Origin: Mesorhizobium australicum
Lineage (GTDB): Bacteria > Pseudomonadota > Alphaproteobacteria > Rhizobiales > Rhizobiaceae
Assembly (NCBI RefSeq): GCF_900177325.1
Contig: NZ_FXBL01000004.1
Coordinates: 1,550,001 to 1,614,000, forward strand
Direction: 5' to 3'
Length of the DNA: 64,000 nt
Positions 8,538 to 17,220 of this stretch are shown here, in pieces (within the stretch, counting starts at the first letter, position 1; each line of letters begins with the position of its first letter). The notes under the pieces are model-generated. The model made no database searches and was not told the DNA's origin. It worked only from the letters and a program-made list of their open reading frames with translations. The position numbers and the translations under genes were made by a program.

Positions 8538-10031
8538 ATGTCGTCGCGAAACGATGCCGCCATCTGGTCCGGCCTGTTCACCATATCGGCCGAATCCGGC
8601 CAGACGCTCCAGGCCCAGATCCGCCAGGCGATCGTAGCCGCCATCCTGGACCGGCAGATCGCGGCATCCATGCCGCTGCCGTCGTGCCGCATTCTGGCGG
8701 AAAAGCTCGGTGTCGCCCGCGGCACGGTGGTGCTCGCTTTCCAGCAACTGGTCGACCAGGGATTCCTGATCGCGCGCGAGCGGCGCGGCCACTTCGTCAA
8801 TCCGGAAGTGCTCGCCATGCCCGCCCGCGGCCCGCACAAGCATGCCGACAACCAGGACGGCGTGGACTGGAAGGCGCGCCGCAAGGTGATGCCCAGCGAC
8901 CTGCCGAAGCCCTCGAAGCAGAGCAACTGGATCAAGTCGTCCTACCCCTTCGTCTACGGCCAGTTCGATCCCGCGCTGTTCCCGACGGCGGAGTGGCGCG
9001 AGTGCAACCGCATGGCGCTGGCGGTGCTGGAAATCCGCAACTGGGCGGCCGACATGGTCGACCAGGACGATCCGGCGCTGATCGAGCAGATCCAGGCGCG
9101 GCTCTTGCCGCGGCGCGGCATCTTCGCCAATCCCGACGAGATCATCATCACGCTCGGCGCGCAGAACGCGCTCTACATGCTGGCCACGCTGCTGATGTCC
9201 AAGGGTACGCGCGTCGCGATGGAGAACCCGGGCTACCCGGACGCGCGCAGCGTCTTCCGCCTCGCTGGCGCCGAAACCGTGCCGGTGCCGGTCGACAAGG
9301 ACGGGCTGAAGGTCGGCCAGATCCCGGCCGACTGCGGCTTCGTCTTCACCACGCCCAGCCACCATTGCCCGACCATGGTGTCGCTGAGCCCCGAGCGCCG
9401 CGCCCAGTTGCTCGCGGATGCGACGCGCAACAACCAGATCATCATCGAGGACGGCTACGACAGCCAGCTGGTCGACGAGGCGCCGCAGCAGGCGCTGAAG
9501 AGCATCGACCGCTCCGGCCGCGTCGTCTATGTCGGCTCGATGTCGAAGACGCTCGCGCCCGGCCTGCGCCTCGGCTACATCGTCGCCTCCGCCGACCTGA
9601 TCGCGGAACTGAGGGCACTGCGCCGCTTCATGCTGCGCCATCCGCCGGCCAACAACCAGCGCGCCGTGGCGCTGTTCCTGTCGCTCGGCCATCACGAGGC
9701 CCTGGTGCGCAAGCTCTCCGGCGCCTTCAGCGAACGCCGCAAGCGGCTCATCCAGGCGGTGTCGGCCTTCCTGCCCGAATGGAAGTCGTCGCCCGCCACC
9801 GGCGGCACATCGCTCTGGCTCGAAGGTCCGGCGGGCGTGAACGCGTCCGCGCTGGCGGAGATGGCCGCGGCGCGCAGCGTGCTGATCGAATCCGGCGACC
9901 GCTTCTTCGACGGCCCCTCGCGGCCGACGAACTTCCTGCGGCTGGGCTTCTCATCGATCTCGCTGCAGCACATCGAACCGGGAATCCGCGAGCTCGCTAC
10001 GGCCGCCGGCAGGCGTCCCGCCGCGGCCTGA
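8538..10031 (+). CDS. MocR/PdxR-type transcriptional regulator (GntR HTH fused to aminotransferase fold)
   Basis: A DNA-binding regulator that carries a PLP-binding fold-type I aminotransferase domain as its sensor. The GntR winged helix covers about residues 20-90 (LQAQIRQAIVAAIL, LPSCRILAEKLGVARGTVV, FLIARERRGHFV). The aminotransferase-like part runs from about 130 to 490, with VYVGSMSKTLAPGLRLGY placing the PLP lysine at 337. Start ATG 8538 follows the ribosome site agagaggaagt. Effectors of this family are PLP or amino compounds such as GABA or taurine; the one here is unknown. The MttB-like gene 140 bases downstream in the same direction is the likely target, which would point to a quaternary or methylated amine, but this is inference. 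Confidence 0.92.
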   Translation: MSSRNDAAIWSGLFTISAESGQTLQAQIRQAIVAAILDRQIAASMPLPSCRILAEKLGVARGTVVLAFQQLVDQGFLIARERRGHFVNPEVLAMPARGPHKHADNQDGVDWKARRKVMPSDLPKPSKQSNWIKSSYPFVYGQFDPALFPTAEWRECNRMALAVLEIRNWAADMVDQDDPALIEQIQARLLPRRGIFANPDEIIITLGAQNALYMLATLLMSKGTRVAMENPGYPDARSVFRLAGAETVPVPVDKDGLKVGQIPADCGFVFTTPSHHCPTMVSLSPERRAQLLADATRNNQIIIEDGYDSQLVDEAPQQALKSIDRSGRVVYVGSMSKTLAPGLRLGYIVASADLIAELRALRRFMLRHPPANNQRAVALFLSLGHHEALVRKLSGAFSERRKRLIQAVSAFLPEWKSSPATGGTSLWLEGPAGVNASALAEMAAARSVLIESGDRFFDGPSRPTNFLRLGFSSISLQHIEPGIRELATAAGRRPAAA

Positions 10032-10171
10032 TCTGGACCAGCCGGCGAGAGCCTGTGGCCTAAAAACGGGACTTCCCGGCTTTCGCCGGGCAGCGCAAGA
10101 CTGACCCGCATGTGAACGGGCGGCAGCACGGCGAAGACAAGCCGGCGCCGCAAGGAACCGGGGAACCAGTC

Positions 10172-11758
10172 ATGAACGCAGTCTTGCAGGAGCAGGATTC
10201 GGGCGATGGCAGCCGCATGCGCCGTGCGGGAGGACGCGAGGCCCGCCGCGCGATGCGTGCCGCGCCTCTGGCGGAGGACGTGCGGCCGATCCGGCCGGGC
10301 ATGGAAGGCGGGCGCTACACGCCGCTCGCCGCGCCTGACCTGGAGCGGGTCCACGAGGCCGTCCTGACGCTGCTCGAGACGGTCGGCTTCGCCAATGCGA
10401 TCCCATCCTGCATCGAGGCATGTACCAAGGCCGGAGCGACCTATGGCGAGGACGGCCGGCTGCGCTTCCCGCGCGGGCTGGTCGAGCACACGATCCAGAT
10501 CGCCGCGCGCAATTTCACGCTCCACGGGCAGGATCCGCGGCACGACATGGTCGTGCAGGGCAAACGGGTGCATTTCGGCACGGCAGGTGCTGCGGTGCAC
10601 CTCGTGGACGTGGAGAAGCGCGAATACCGGGAATCGCTGCTGCAGGACATCTACGACGCTGCCCGCATCGTCGACGGCCTCGACAACATCCATTTCTTCC
10701 AGCGGCCGATGGTGCCGCGCGACGTGGTCGACCCTTTCGACATGGACCTGAACACGCTCTACGCCTGCGTGTCCGGGACGACCAAGCATGTCGGCACGTC
10801 CTTTACCGTGGCGGACAATGTCGGCCCGGCGCTTGAGATGCTCTATGCGATCGCCGGCGGCGAGGAGAAGTTCCGCGCCCGGCCCTTCGTCTCCAACTCG
10901 AACTGCTTCGTCGTGCCGCCGATGAAGTTCGCCGAGGATGCCTGCGGCGTGCTGGAAGCCTGCGTGAAGGGCGGCATCCCGATCCTGCTGCTCTCGGCCG
11001 GGCAGGCGGGCGCCACGGCCCCGGCCGCGATCGCCGGCGCGGTCGTCCAGGCTGTCGCAGAGGTCCTCGCCGGCCTCGTCTACGTCAATGCGCTGAAGCC
11101 CGGCCATCCCTGCATCTTCGGCACCTGGCCCTTCGTGTCGGACCTACGGACGGGCGCCATGTCGGGCGGCTCGGCCGAGCAGGCGCTTTTGACTGCGGCC
11201 TGCGCGCAGATGGCGCATTTCTACGACCTGCCGGGCGGCTCAGCGGCCGGCATGGCGGATTCGAAGCTGCCCGACATCCAGTCCGGCTACGAGAAGGGCA
11301 TCACCAACGTGCTGGCGGGTCTTTCCGGCCTCAATCTGATCTACGAGTCGGCCGGCATGCACGCCTCGCTGCTCGGCTTCTGTCTCGAAAGCCTGATCAT
11401 CGACAACGACATGCTGGGCCAGTGCCTGCGCTGCGTGCGCGGTATCGACGTCTCCGACGCGGCGCTGTCGGTCGACGTCATCACGGATGTCTGCATCAAC
11501 GGGCCGGGCCACTATCTCGGCCACGGCCAGACGCTGAAGCTGATGCAGACCGAATATTTCTATCCGGCGATCGCCGACCGCTTCAGCCCGAAGGAATGGA
11601 ACGAGAAGGGCCGGCCGGACATCCTGCAGCGCGCGATCGCCGAGAAGAAGCGTATTCTGTCGACCATGTTCCCCGACCACATTCCGCGATCAGTGGACGA
11701 TCAGTTGCGGGCGCGCTTCCCGAACATCCACCTGCCGCGCTCGGCGATGGTCGGATAG
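10172..11758 (+). CDS. MttB-superfamily (trimethylamine methyltransferase-like) corrinoid methyltransferase, non-pyrrolysine type
   Basis: Members demethylate quaternary amines such as glycine betaine, carnitine or proline betaine and pass the methyl group to a corrinoid protein. The MttB barrel covers nearly the whole 528 residues, with typical blocks GREARRAMRAAP, IRPGMEGGRYTPL, GQAGATAPAAIAGAVVQ and GTWPFVSDLRTGAMSGGS. The frame has no internal TAG, so pyrrolysine is not used. The start at 10172 follows ggaaccgggg. The residues 1-35 are basic and Ala-rich, as usual in rhizobial members. No corrinoid-protein or activase gene is visible within the window, so partners must lie elsewhere. The MocR gene upstream is the probable regulator. 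Confidence 0.88.
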   Translation: MNAVLQEQDSGDGSRMRRAGGREARRAMRAAPLAEDVRPIRPGMEGGRYTPLAAPDLERVHEAVLTLLETVGFANAIPSCIEACTKAGATYGEDGRLRFPRGLVEHTIQIAARNFTLHGQDPRHDMVVQGKRVHFGTAGAAVHLVDVEKREYRESLLQDIYDAARIVDGLDNIHFFQRPMVPRDVVDPFDMDLNTLYACVSGTTKHVGTSFTVADNVGPALEMLYAIAGGEEKFRARPFVSNSNCFVVPPMKFAEDACGVLEACVKGGIPILLLSAGQAGATAPAAIAGAVVQAVAEVLAGLVYVNALKPGHPCIFGTWPFVSDLRTGAMSGGSAEQALLTAACAQMAHFYDLPGGSAAGMADSKLPDIQSGYEKGITNVLAGLSGLNLIYESAGMHASLLGFCLESLIIDNDMLGQCLRCVRGIDVSDAALSVDVITDVCINGPGHYLGHGQTLKLMQTEYFYPAIADRFSPKEWNEKGRPDILQRAIAEKKRILSTMFPDHIPRSVDDQLRARFPNIHLPRSAMVG

Positions 11759-11774
11759 CGACCGACTGCCCGCC

Positions 11775-12743
11775 CTACGCGGCTTTGGCCTGCGCGGAGA
11801 GGCCGAGCCTCGCCCGCGTGGCGTCGTATTCGCGCGCGAGGCGGTCGACCAGCTCGCCTGCCGAGACGATGTCCTTGACTGCGCCGATGCCCTGGCCGCA
11901 GCCCCAGATTTCCTTCCACGCCTTGGCCGAGCCGAAATCCATCTTGGACGGATCGGATTCCGGCAGATGGTCCGGGTCCATGCCGGCATTGCGGACGGAA
12001 CCCTTGAGGTAATTGCCGTGCACGCCGGTGAAGAGGTTGGAGTAGACGATGTCGGCGGCGTTGGAGTCGACGATCATCTGCTTGTAGGCGTCGACCGCGC
12101 GCGCCTCCTTCGTCGCGATGAAAGGCGAGCCGATATAGGCCATGTCGGCGCCCATCGCCTGCGCGGCGAGGATCGCGCCGCCATTGGCGATGGCGCCCGA
12201 CAAGAGCAGCGGCCCGTTGAACCACTGCCGGATCTCCTGGATGAGGGCGAAGGGCGACAGCGTGCCGGCATGTCCGCCGGCACCCGCCGCCACCGCGATC
12301 AGGCCGTCGGCGCCCTTCTCGATCGCCTTGCGGGCGTGGCGGTCGTGGATGATGTCGTGCAGCACGATGCCGCCATAGGAATGCACCGCCTGGTTCACTT
12401 CCGGGACGGCGCCGAGCGAGGTGATGACGATCGGCACCTTGTATTTCACACACATGGCAAGGTCGTGCTCCAGCCGGCCGTTCGACTTGTGCACGATCTG
12501 GTTGACCGCGAAGGGGGCTGCCGGGCGGCCCGGATTGGCGCGGTCGTGCGCGGCGAGCGTTTCGGTGACCTCGGCCAGCCATTCGTCGAGCTGCGCCTCG
12601 GGCCGCGCATTGAGCGCCGGGAACGAGCCGACGATGCCCGCCTTGCATTGCGCGAGCACCAGCGGCGGGTGCGAGATGATGAACAGCGGCGAGCCCACCA
12701 CCGGAATCCGCAGGTTCTTGGTCAGGATCTCCGGCAGCGCCAT
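11775..12743 (-). CDS. Nitronate monooxygenase (2-nitropropane dioxygenase family flavoprotein)
   Basis: An FMN-dependent TIM-barrel enzyme that oxidises nitronates such as propionate-3-nitronate; several relatives have other or unknown roles. Family blocks seen are VVGSPLFIISHPPLVLAQ at the N-terminus, VITSLGAVPEV, KGADGLIAVAAGAGGHAG (flavin phosphate region with the catalytic His in GGHAG), LLLSGAIANGGAILAAQAMGADMAYIGS and FIATKEARA. Length is 322 aa. Start ATG 12743 follows ggaggagacgag. The promoter region holds a copy of the same palindromic operator found before the MerR gene and the acyl-CoA dehydrogenase operon, so this gene probably belongs to that fatty-acid or branched-chain catabolic regulon. 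Confidence 0.9.
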   Translation of the reverse strand: MALPEILTKNLRIPVVGSPLFIISHPPLVLAQCKAGIVGSFPALNARPEAQLDEWLAEVTETLAAHDRANPGRPAAPFAVNQIVHKSNGRLEHDLAMCVKYKVPIVITSLGAVPEVNQAVHSYGGIVLHDIIHDRHARKAIEKGADGLIAVAAGAGGHAGTLSPFALIQEIRQWFNGPLLLSGAIANGGAILAAQAMGADMAYIGSPFIATKEARAVDAYKQMIVDSNAADIVYSNLFTGVHGNYLKGSVRNAGMDPDHLPESDPSKMDFGSAKAWKEIWGCGQGIGAVKDIVSAGELVDRLAREYDATRARLGLSAQAKAA

Positions 12744-12764
12744 TCTCGTCTCCTCCGTGTCGAT

Positions 12765-12784
12765 TGACGTTTGCGTAAACGTAA
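12765..12784. promoter_or_regulatory. LiuR-like operator, copy 1
   Basis: The site ACGTTTGCGTAAACGTAA (12767-12784) is a near-perfect palindrome and sits 24 bases upstream of the nitronate monooxygenase start. It matches copies at 28411-28428 and 29113-29130 (shared form ACGTTTRCGYAAACGTMA). The idealised palindrome TTACGTTTACGTAAACGTAA resembles the site I recall for MerR-family LiuR regulators of branched-chain and fatty-acid catabolism. Confidence 0.75.
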
Positions 12785-12946
12785 CGTCTGTCTAGCAGAA
12801 TGATGGTCGCGCGCAATCTGCGCAAGCCCGCCTTGCCGGTGGACAATCGCCATCCCGTACCGTGCGCGGAGGCCGGCAGGTTGATTGCCGCCTCACCTGC
12901 GGTTAACGATTGCGTGAAAGGGCCTTGCCCGAAGGGAAAACGCCGC

Positions 12947-14089
12947 TTGGATCCGATCGAACAGGCGATCAGAAACGCATTCACGAAGGGCGATCCCGAG
13001 GACCGCGCTTTCAGGGAAAAAGTTTATCGCTCGGCCAGCGCGGCGCTCGAGAAGGCGCTGCAGGCCAATGCCTCGGTGACGCCCGAAGCCGCCGCGCGGC
13101 GGCGCAAGAGCTTGCTCGCCGTCGTCACCAGCATCGAGTCGGAGTTCGTGCCCGCGGTCGAGCCGGCAGCTCCTTCGGTCTCGCCGACGGTCGCCCCGCC
13201 AATGGCGGCGCCTTCCGTGCCGGTGCGGGAACCCGCGGCCCCGGATATCCCGGCGCCCGTCGCCGCGCGCCGCGACGAGCCTTCTTTCTTTCCGGACTCC
13301 CCTCGCGCCGAGCCGCCGGTCTCGCGTGATCCCGCACCCGACTGGCCGGCTGCGCCGGCCCCGGAGCGCGCCGAGCGGCCGGCTCTGGCGGGAGAGCCTC
13401 GGCAGGCTCCGGCAAAGCCGGCGGCGCGGTCCGAGGACAAGCCGAAGCGCAGCCGGAGCCGCTGGGGGGCGATCGCCGGCCTGCTGTCCTTCCTGATCAT
13501 CGTCGTCCTTGCGGTATGGATCGCGGCGGAGTTTGGCCTGTTTGGCCCGCCAGGCGGCGGGCAGCCGCAGGCATCCGGCCCGACCGCGTCCGACAACGGG
13601 TCCGGAACGGAGGGCGCGCCGCGCAGACCGGGCGAGGACCAGGCGCTGGAGGACTGGATCGTGGTGTTCTCGCCCGACGATCCCACCACTGTCGCGGCGG
13701 CGGCTGGAGCCAAAGCCGAGGTCGTGGAAGCGGGCGGCGACAAGGCGATCCGCATTGCGTCCGGCCAGTCCGGAGCCGTCGTGCGCTTCGATATCGGGCA
13801 AGGCACGCTGGAGAGGATCGCTGGCAAGCATGCGGTGTTCGACATCGTCGCCCGCACCGGCGACGGGCCGGAGACGCAGATGTCCATTTCGTGCGATTTC
13901 GGCGCGCTCGGCGATTGCGGCCGCAACCGCTACATCGTCGGGTCGCAGCGCTCCGAGTTCCTGCTGCAGGTGGACGTGCCGGCCGGGACGCCGGCCGGGG
14001 CAGGCGCGATCGAGATCCAGTCGGACGTCGAAAATGGCGGCAAGGCGGTCGAGATCCTGCAGATCAGGGTCAGCGCCAGCGCGCCCTGA
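12947..14089 (+). CDS. Membrane-anchored protein of unknown function with Pro/Ala-rich cytoplasmic linker
   Basis: I do not recognise a named family. From the TTG at 12947 (LDPIEQAIRNAF; gaagggaaaa upstream) the protein has a helical N-terminal segment (1-60), a low-complexity Pro/Ala/Glu stretch (about 65-165), a basic patch SEDKPKRSRSRW, one membrane span (about 173-197, AGLLSFLIIVVLAVWIAAEF) and an extracytoplasmic domain of about 170 residues that includes two cysteines (CDFGALGDC) and ends in beta-rich sequence. The cysteines may form a disulfide. The 49 open codons upstream of 12947 are less convincing. Its stop abuts the convergent DNA ligase stop with no gap. Function unknown; similar proteins occur beside the ligase in related rhizobia as I recall. 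Confidence 0.75.
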   Translation: MDPIEQAIRNAFTKGDPEDRAFREKVYRSASAALEKALQANASVTPEAAARRRKSLLAVVTSIESEFVPAVEPAAPSVSPTVAPPMAAPSVPVREPAAPDIPAPVAARRDEPSFFPDSPRAEPPVSRDPAPDWPAAPAPERAERPALAGEPRQAPAKPAARSEDKPKRSRSRWGAIAGLLSFLIIVVLAVWIAAEFGLFGPPGGGQPQASGPTASDNGSGTEGAPRRPGEDQALEDWIVVFSPDDPTTVAAAAGAKAEVVEAGGDKAIRIASGQSGAVVRFDIGQGTLERIAGKHAVFDIVARTGDGPETQMSISCDFGALGDCGRNRYIVGSQRSEFLLQVDVPAGTPAGAGAIEIQSDVENGGKAVEILQIRVSASAP

Positions 14090-15688
14090 TCAATCGGGCA
14101 GCAGCGCCTGAAGCGTTTCCAGCCGGTCCGCCTCGGCGGTGGGCTTGTCCCATCTCAGCCGCGAGATGCGCGGAAAGCGCATCGCCACGCCGGAGCGGTG
14201 GCGGGTCGAGCGGTTGAGGCCCTCGAAGGCGATCTCCAGCACCAGTCCGCTCGTCATGTCGGCCCGCACAGAGCGTACCGGCCCGAAGCGCTCGATCGTG
14301 TTGTCGCGAACGTATTTGTCGATCTGTTTCAGCTCCTCGTCGGTGAAGCCGAAATAGGCCTTGCCGACCGGCACGAGTTCCGGAGCAGCCTCGTCGCCCG
14401 CCCAGACGCCGAACGTGTAGTCCGAATAGAAGCTCGACCGCTTGCCGTGGCCGCGCTGCGCATACATCAGCACCGCGTCGACCGTGAACGGATCGCGCTT
14501 CCACTTGAACCACGGCCCCTTCGGCCGGCCGGGCACGTAGGCGGAATCGTGCCGCTTCAGCATCACGCCCTCGATCACCGGATGCGGCGGCGACATGCGC
14601 TGGGCATTCAGCTCGTCCCAGGTGTCGAACGGCACAAGCGGCGAGAGATCGAAGCGCCGCGGATCGAGCGAGGGCATCAGCGCCTCCAGCCGCGCCCGCC
14701 GATCGACGAAGGGCAGGGGGCGCAGATCCTCCGCGCCGTGCTGGAGAAGATCGTAGCAGCGCATGAAGGCGGGATATTTCGCGGCGAGCTTCGCCGAGAC
14801 CGTCTTGCGGTTGAGTCGCTGCTGCAGGTCGGAGAAGCTGCCCGTCGCCGAGGGCGACCCCACCAGCAACTCACCGTCGATGGCGGCCTCGAAGTCCATC
14901 GCGTCGAGCAGGTCCGGGAAGGCTGTCGCGACGTCGTCGCCGGTGCGCGAATAGAGCCGCCGCACGCCGCCTTCGCCGATCGCCTGCACGCGGATGCCGT
15001 CCCATTTCCATTCCGCCGCATAGTCGGCCGGATCGGCCTTCTCGAGGTCGCGGTCCTCCACCGGATGGGCGAGCATCACCGGCCGGAACATCGCGAGCGC
15101 GGCCGCGGACGGCTTTTCCGCGCGGCCCTCGAGCCAGGCGAAGAGCGAGAGATAAGGCGGCTTCAGCCCGTGCCAGAGTTCCTCGATCTCGTTGGCTTCC
15201 TTGCTGCCGAGCTCCGCCAATGCCTGCTTGGCCAGCCGCGCGGACACGCCGATGCGCAGTCCTCCGGTCGCCAGCTTGATCAGGGCGAAGCGGGCGGGGA
15301 TGTCGAGCCGGTCGAGCAGGTCGGCGAAGATGCGCGGGCCGTCGGCCCTCCCGGCGCGCTGCAGCGTCGCGACGATCTCGGAAAGGCGAGGATCGTGCGT
15401 TTCATCCTGCCGGGGCGTCTCCGGCCAGACGAGCGAGATCGTCTCGGCGAGGTCGCCGACATAGTCGTAGGAATAACCGAAGAGCACGGGGTCCATGCGT
15501 TCGGTCACCAGCGTCCTGAGCATCGCCGGCTTGACGGAGGGGATATCGAGATCGCCGGTCAGCACGGCGAGCGCGAGCCCCCGATCCGGATCGGGCGTGG
15601 CGGCGAAATAATCGACGAGCAGCGTCAGCTTGCCGTTGCGCGACGGCGTGAGCACGAGACGGTCGAGGAGTTCGGCGAAGCGGCGCAT
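14090..15688 (-). CDS. ATP-dependent DNA ligase of the Lhr/exonuclease-associated repair cluster
   Basis: Seals DNA nicks using ATP. The adenylation motif I is EWKWDGIRVQ with Lys228; further motifs are RLYSRTGDD (III-like), AAIDGELLVG (motif III), EGVMLKRHDSAY (IV) and PWFKWKRDPFTVDAVLMY (V). An N-terminal DNA-binding domain (about 1-190) precedes them and an OB-fold closes the protein (532 aa). There is no LigD polymerase or nuclease domain. Start ATG 15688 gives MRRFAELLDRLV, the form I recall for homologues. Together with the exonuclease (16106), Lhr helicase (18872) and PdeM (21391) it makes the four-gene nucleic-acid repair set described in Pseudomonas by the Shuman group. Confidence 0.93.
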   Translation of the reverse strand: MRRFAELLDRLVLTPSRNGKLTLLVDYFAATPDPDRGLALAVLTGDLDIPSVKPAMLRTLVTERMDPVLFGYSYDYVGDLAETISLVWPETPRQDETHDPRLSEIVATLQRAGRADGPRIFADLLDRLDIPARFALIKLATGGLRIGVSARLAKQALAELGSKEANEIEELWHGLKPPYLSLFAWLEGRAEKPSAAALAMFRPVMLAHPVEDRDLEKADPADYAAEWKWDGIRVQAIGEGGVRRLYSRTGDDVATAFPDLLDAMDFEAAIDGELLVGSPSATGSFSDLQQRLNRKTVSAKLAAKYPAFMRCYDLLQHGAEDLRPLPFVDRRARLEALMPSLDPRRFDLSPLVPFDTWDELNAQRMSPPHPVIEGVMLKRHDSAYVPGRPKGPWFKWKRDPFTVDAVLMYAQRGHGKRSSFYSDYTFGVWAGDEAAPELVPVGKAYFGFTDEELKQIDKYVRDNTIERFGPVRSVRADMTSGLVLEIAFEGLNRSTRHRSGVAMRFPRISRLRWDKPTAEADRLETLQALLPD

Positions 15689-15779
15689 CCCACTACGATC
15701 CAAAAACCGGAGATTGCAGAAATATGGAATACAATCTAAAGTAAACACGACGTCGGGTGTGTTCTAACGGGAGGGGAGC

Positions 15780-16103
15780 ATGACTGTTCCGAAGACGAGA
15801 AACTGGGAAGCCTGGATCGACCTGATGCCGGGATCTCCGTCCAAGCTGATCGTGACAGGTCAGGTCGAGACGACGGCGGGCAACAAGGTGCCCAGGCTGA
15901 CGGAGGCGAAGCCGCAGGGCGTCAACCCAAAAATCCTGATCCTCGACCTGTCGATCGTAAAGGAGGGAGATGTCGGAACCGACGATGTCTCCTATCGGGA
16001 CGCCCGTTTCACCAAGCCGGCATCGAGAGGCCAGTACACCCAGGTCGAGATCCGCTTCGGGACAGAGCATGTCACGACGATCGAGGTTGGCGAGACGCAC
16101 TGA
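15780..16103 (+). CDS. Small protein of unknown function between ligase and exonuclease genes
   Basis: A 107-residue protein, cytoplasmic by sequence, with no signal peptide or membrane span. It starts at 15780 after a strong gggaggggagc ribosome site. The block PQGVNPKILILDL resembles a rhizobial hypothetical family I recall that opens with WEAWxDLMPGS; function is unknown. Predicted strands suggest a small beta-sandwich. It is divergent from the ligase and its stop lies 3 bases from the convergent exonuclease stop, so it interrupts the lig-exo pair. Whether it works with them is not shown. Confidence 0.75.
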   Translation: MTVPKTRNWEAWIDLMPGSPSKLIVTGQVETTAGNKVPRLTEAKPQGVNPKILILDLSIVKEGDVGTDDVSYRDARFTKPASRGQYTQVEIRFGTEHVTTIEVGETH

Positions 16104-16105
16104 CA

Positions 16106-17116
16106 TCAGTCTCCCTCGTCCTCGTAGCCGATCAGGTGCAGCGGCTGGGCGGCGATGCCGTTCAGCGCGCACCAACGGACAAGCGCCTCCTCGCGGCCGT
16201 GCGTGACCCAGACTTCCGAAGCACCGGTCTCGGTGATGGTCGCTGTGAGTTCGTCCCAGTCGGAATGGTCCGACAGGATCAGCGGCAGTTCGACGCCGCG
16301 CTGCTTGGCGCGCTGGCGGATGCGCATCCAGCCCGAGGCGAAGCAGGCGACGGGATCGGGAAAGCGCCGCGCCCAGCGGTCGGCGAAGGCCGAGGGCGTG
16401 CCGATGACGATTGCGCCGGCGAACTGGTCCTTCGCGCCTGACTCGATGGTGGCGGGGGCCAATGGCCCGAGGTCGACGCCCTGCGAGACGTAGTAGTCGC
16501 AAAGCCTTGCCAGGGCGCCGTGGATATAGATCGTCTCGCCGTATCCGGCATCGCGCAGCAGGCGGATCACGCGCTGCGCCTTGCCGAGCGCATAGGCGCC
16601 GACGAGATGGGCGCGCTCAGGAAACTGCCGGACCGACTCCAGCAGCCGCGCAATCTCCCCGCCGGACTCAGGATGGCGGAAGACGGGCAGGCCGAACGTC
16701 GCCTCGGTGATGAAGACGTCGCAGGCGACCGGCTCGAAAGCAGCGCAGGTGGGGTCGGCCCGGCGCTTGTAGTCGCCTGAGGCGACGATGCGCATGCCGT
16801 CCATCTCGACCGCGATCTGTGCCGAGCCAAGGACGTGACCGGCGGGGTGGAAGGTGACGCGCACTCCGCCGATCTCCATCGGTTCGCCCAGCCGGGCAGC
16901 CTGCGCCGAACCGGCAAATCCGTCGCCGTAGCGGATGGCCATGATGTCCAGCGTCTCGCGCGTCGCCAGCACCTTGCCGTTGCCCGGGCGGGCGTGGTCG
17001 GCATGGCCGTGTGTCACCAGCGCCCGCTCGACCGGCCTTACGGGATCGATGAAGAAATCGCCGGGCGGGCAGTAAAGCCCTTCCGGACGGGTGTGGAGGA
17101 GGTCGCGGGCGCGCAT
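16106..17116 (-). CDS. Ligase-associated metallo-beta-lactamase-fold exonuclease
   Basis: A metal-dependent DNA exonuclease of the MBL/beta-CASP group found with ATP-dependent ligases. The metal motif is THGHADHA (His36, His38, Asp40, His41 from the 17116 start); others are FHPAGHVLGSAQI with the third His, GDYKRRADPTC with the bridging Asp, and the C-terminal SDHSDWDEL and WVTHGREEALV blocks. Length is 336 aa. I use the ATG at 17116 (MRARDLLH); an in-frame ATG at 17134 adds six residues. Homologues described in Pseudomonas putida are manganese-dependent. The Lhr helicase gene of the same set lies 1.75 kb away on the other strand. Confidence 0.93.
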   Translation of the reverse strand: MRARDLLHTRPEGLYCPPGDFFIDPVRPVERALVTHGHADHARPGNGKVLATRETLDIMAIRYGDGFAGSAQAARLGEPMEIGGVRVTFHPAGHVLGSAQIAVEMDGMRIVASGDYKRRADPTCAAFEPVACDVFITEATFGLPVFRHPESGGEIARLLESVRQFPERAHLVGAYALGKAQRVIRLLRDAGYGETIYIHGALARLCDYYVSQGVDLGPLAPATIESGAKDQFAGAIVIGTPSAFADRWARRFPDPVACFASGWMRIRQRAKQRGVELPLILSDHSDWDELTATITETGASEVWVTHGREEALVRWCALNGIAAQPLHLIGYEDEGD

Positions 17117-17220
17117 GGCATAGAAATAGGCCATCGGCGCGCGCAGGGAAGCCTCTTGCGCGCAGCGATTGGCAGGAGCATAAGCGCGCGCCGCCGGCTG
17201 GCGGCGCCAGTCATATCGTC

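Noticed and set aside
10074..10092. CCCGGC-TTTC-GCCGGG hairpin as terminator between the MocR and MttB-like genes
   Set aside because: The stem is real but there is no T-tract, and the two genes could still share a message.
10172..11758. Pyrrolysine codon (internal TAG) in the MttB-like gene
   Set aside because: The frame is open throughout; no in-frame TAG exists, so it is the non-pyrrolysine type.
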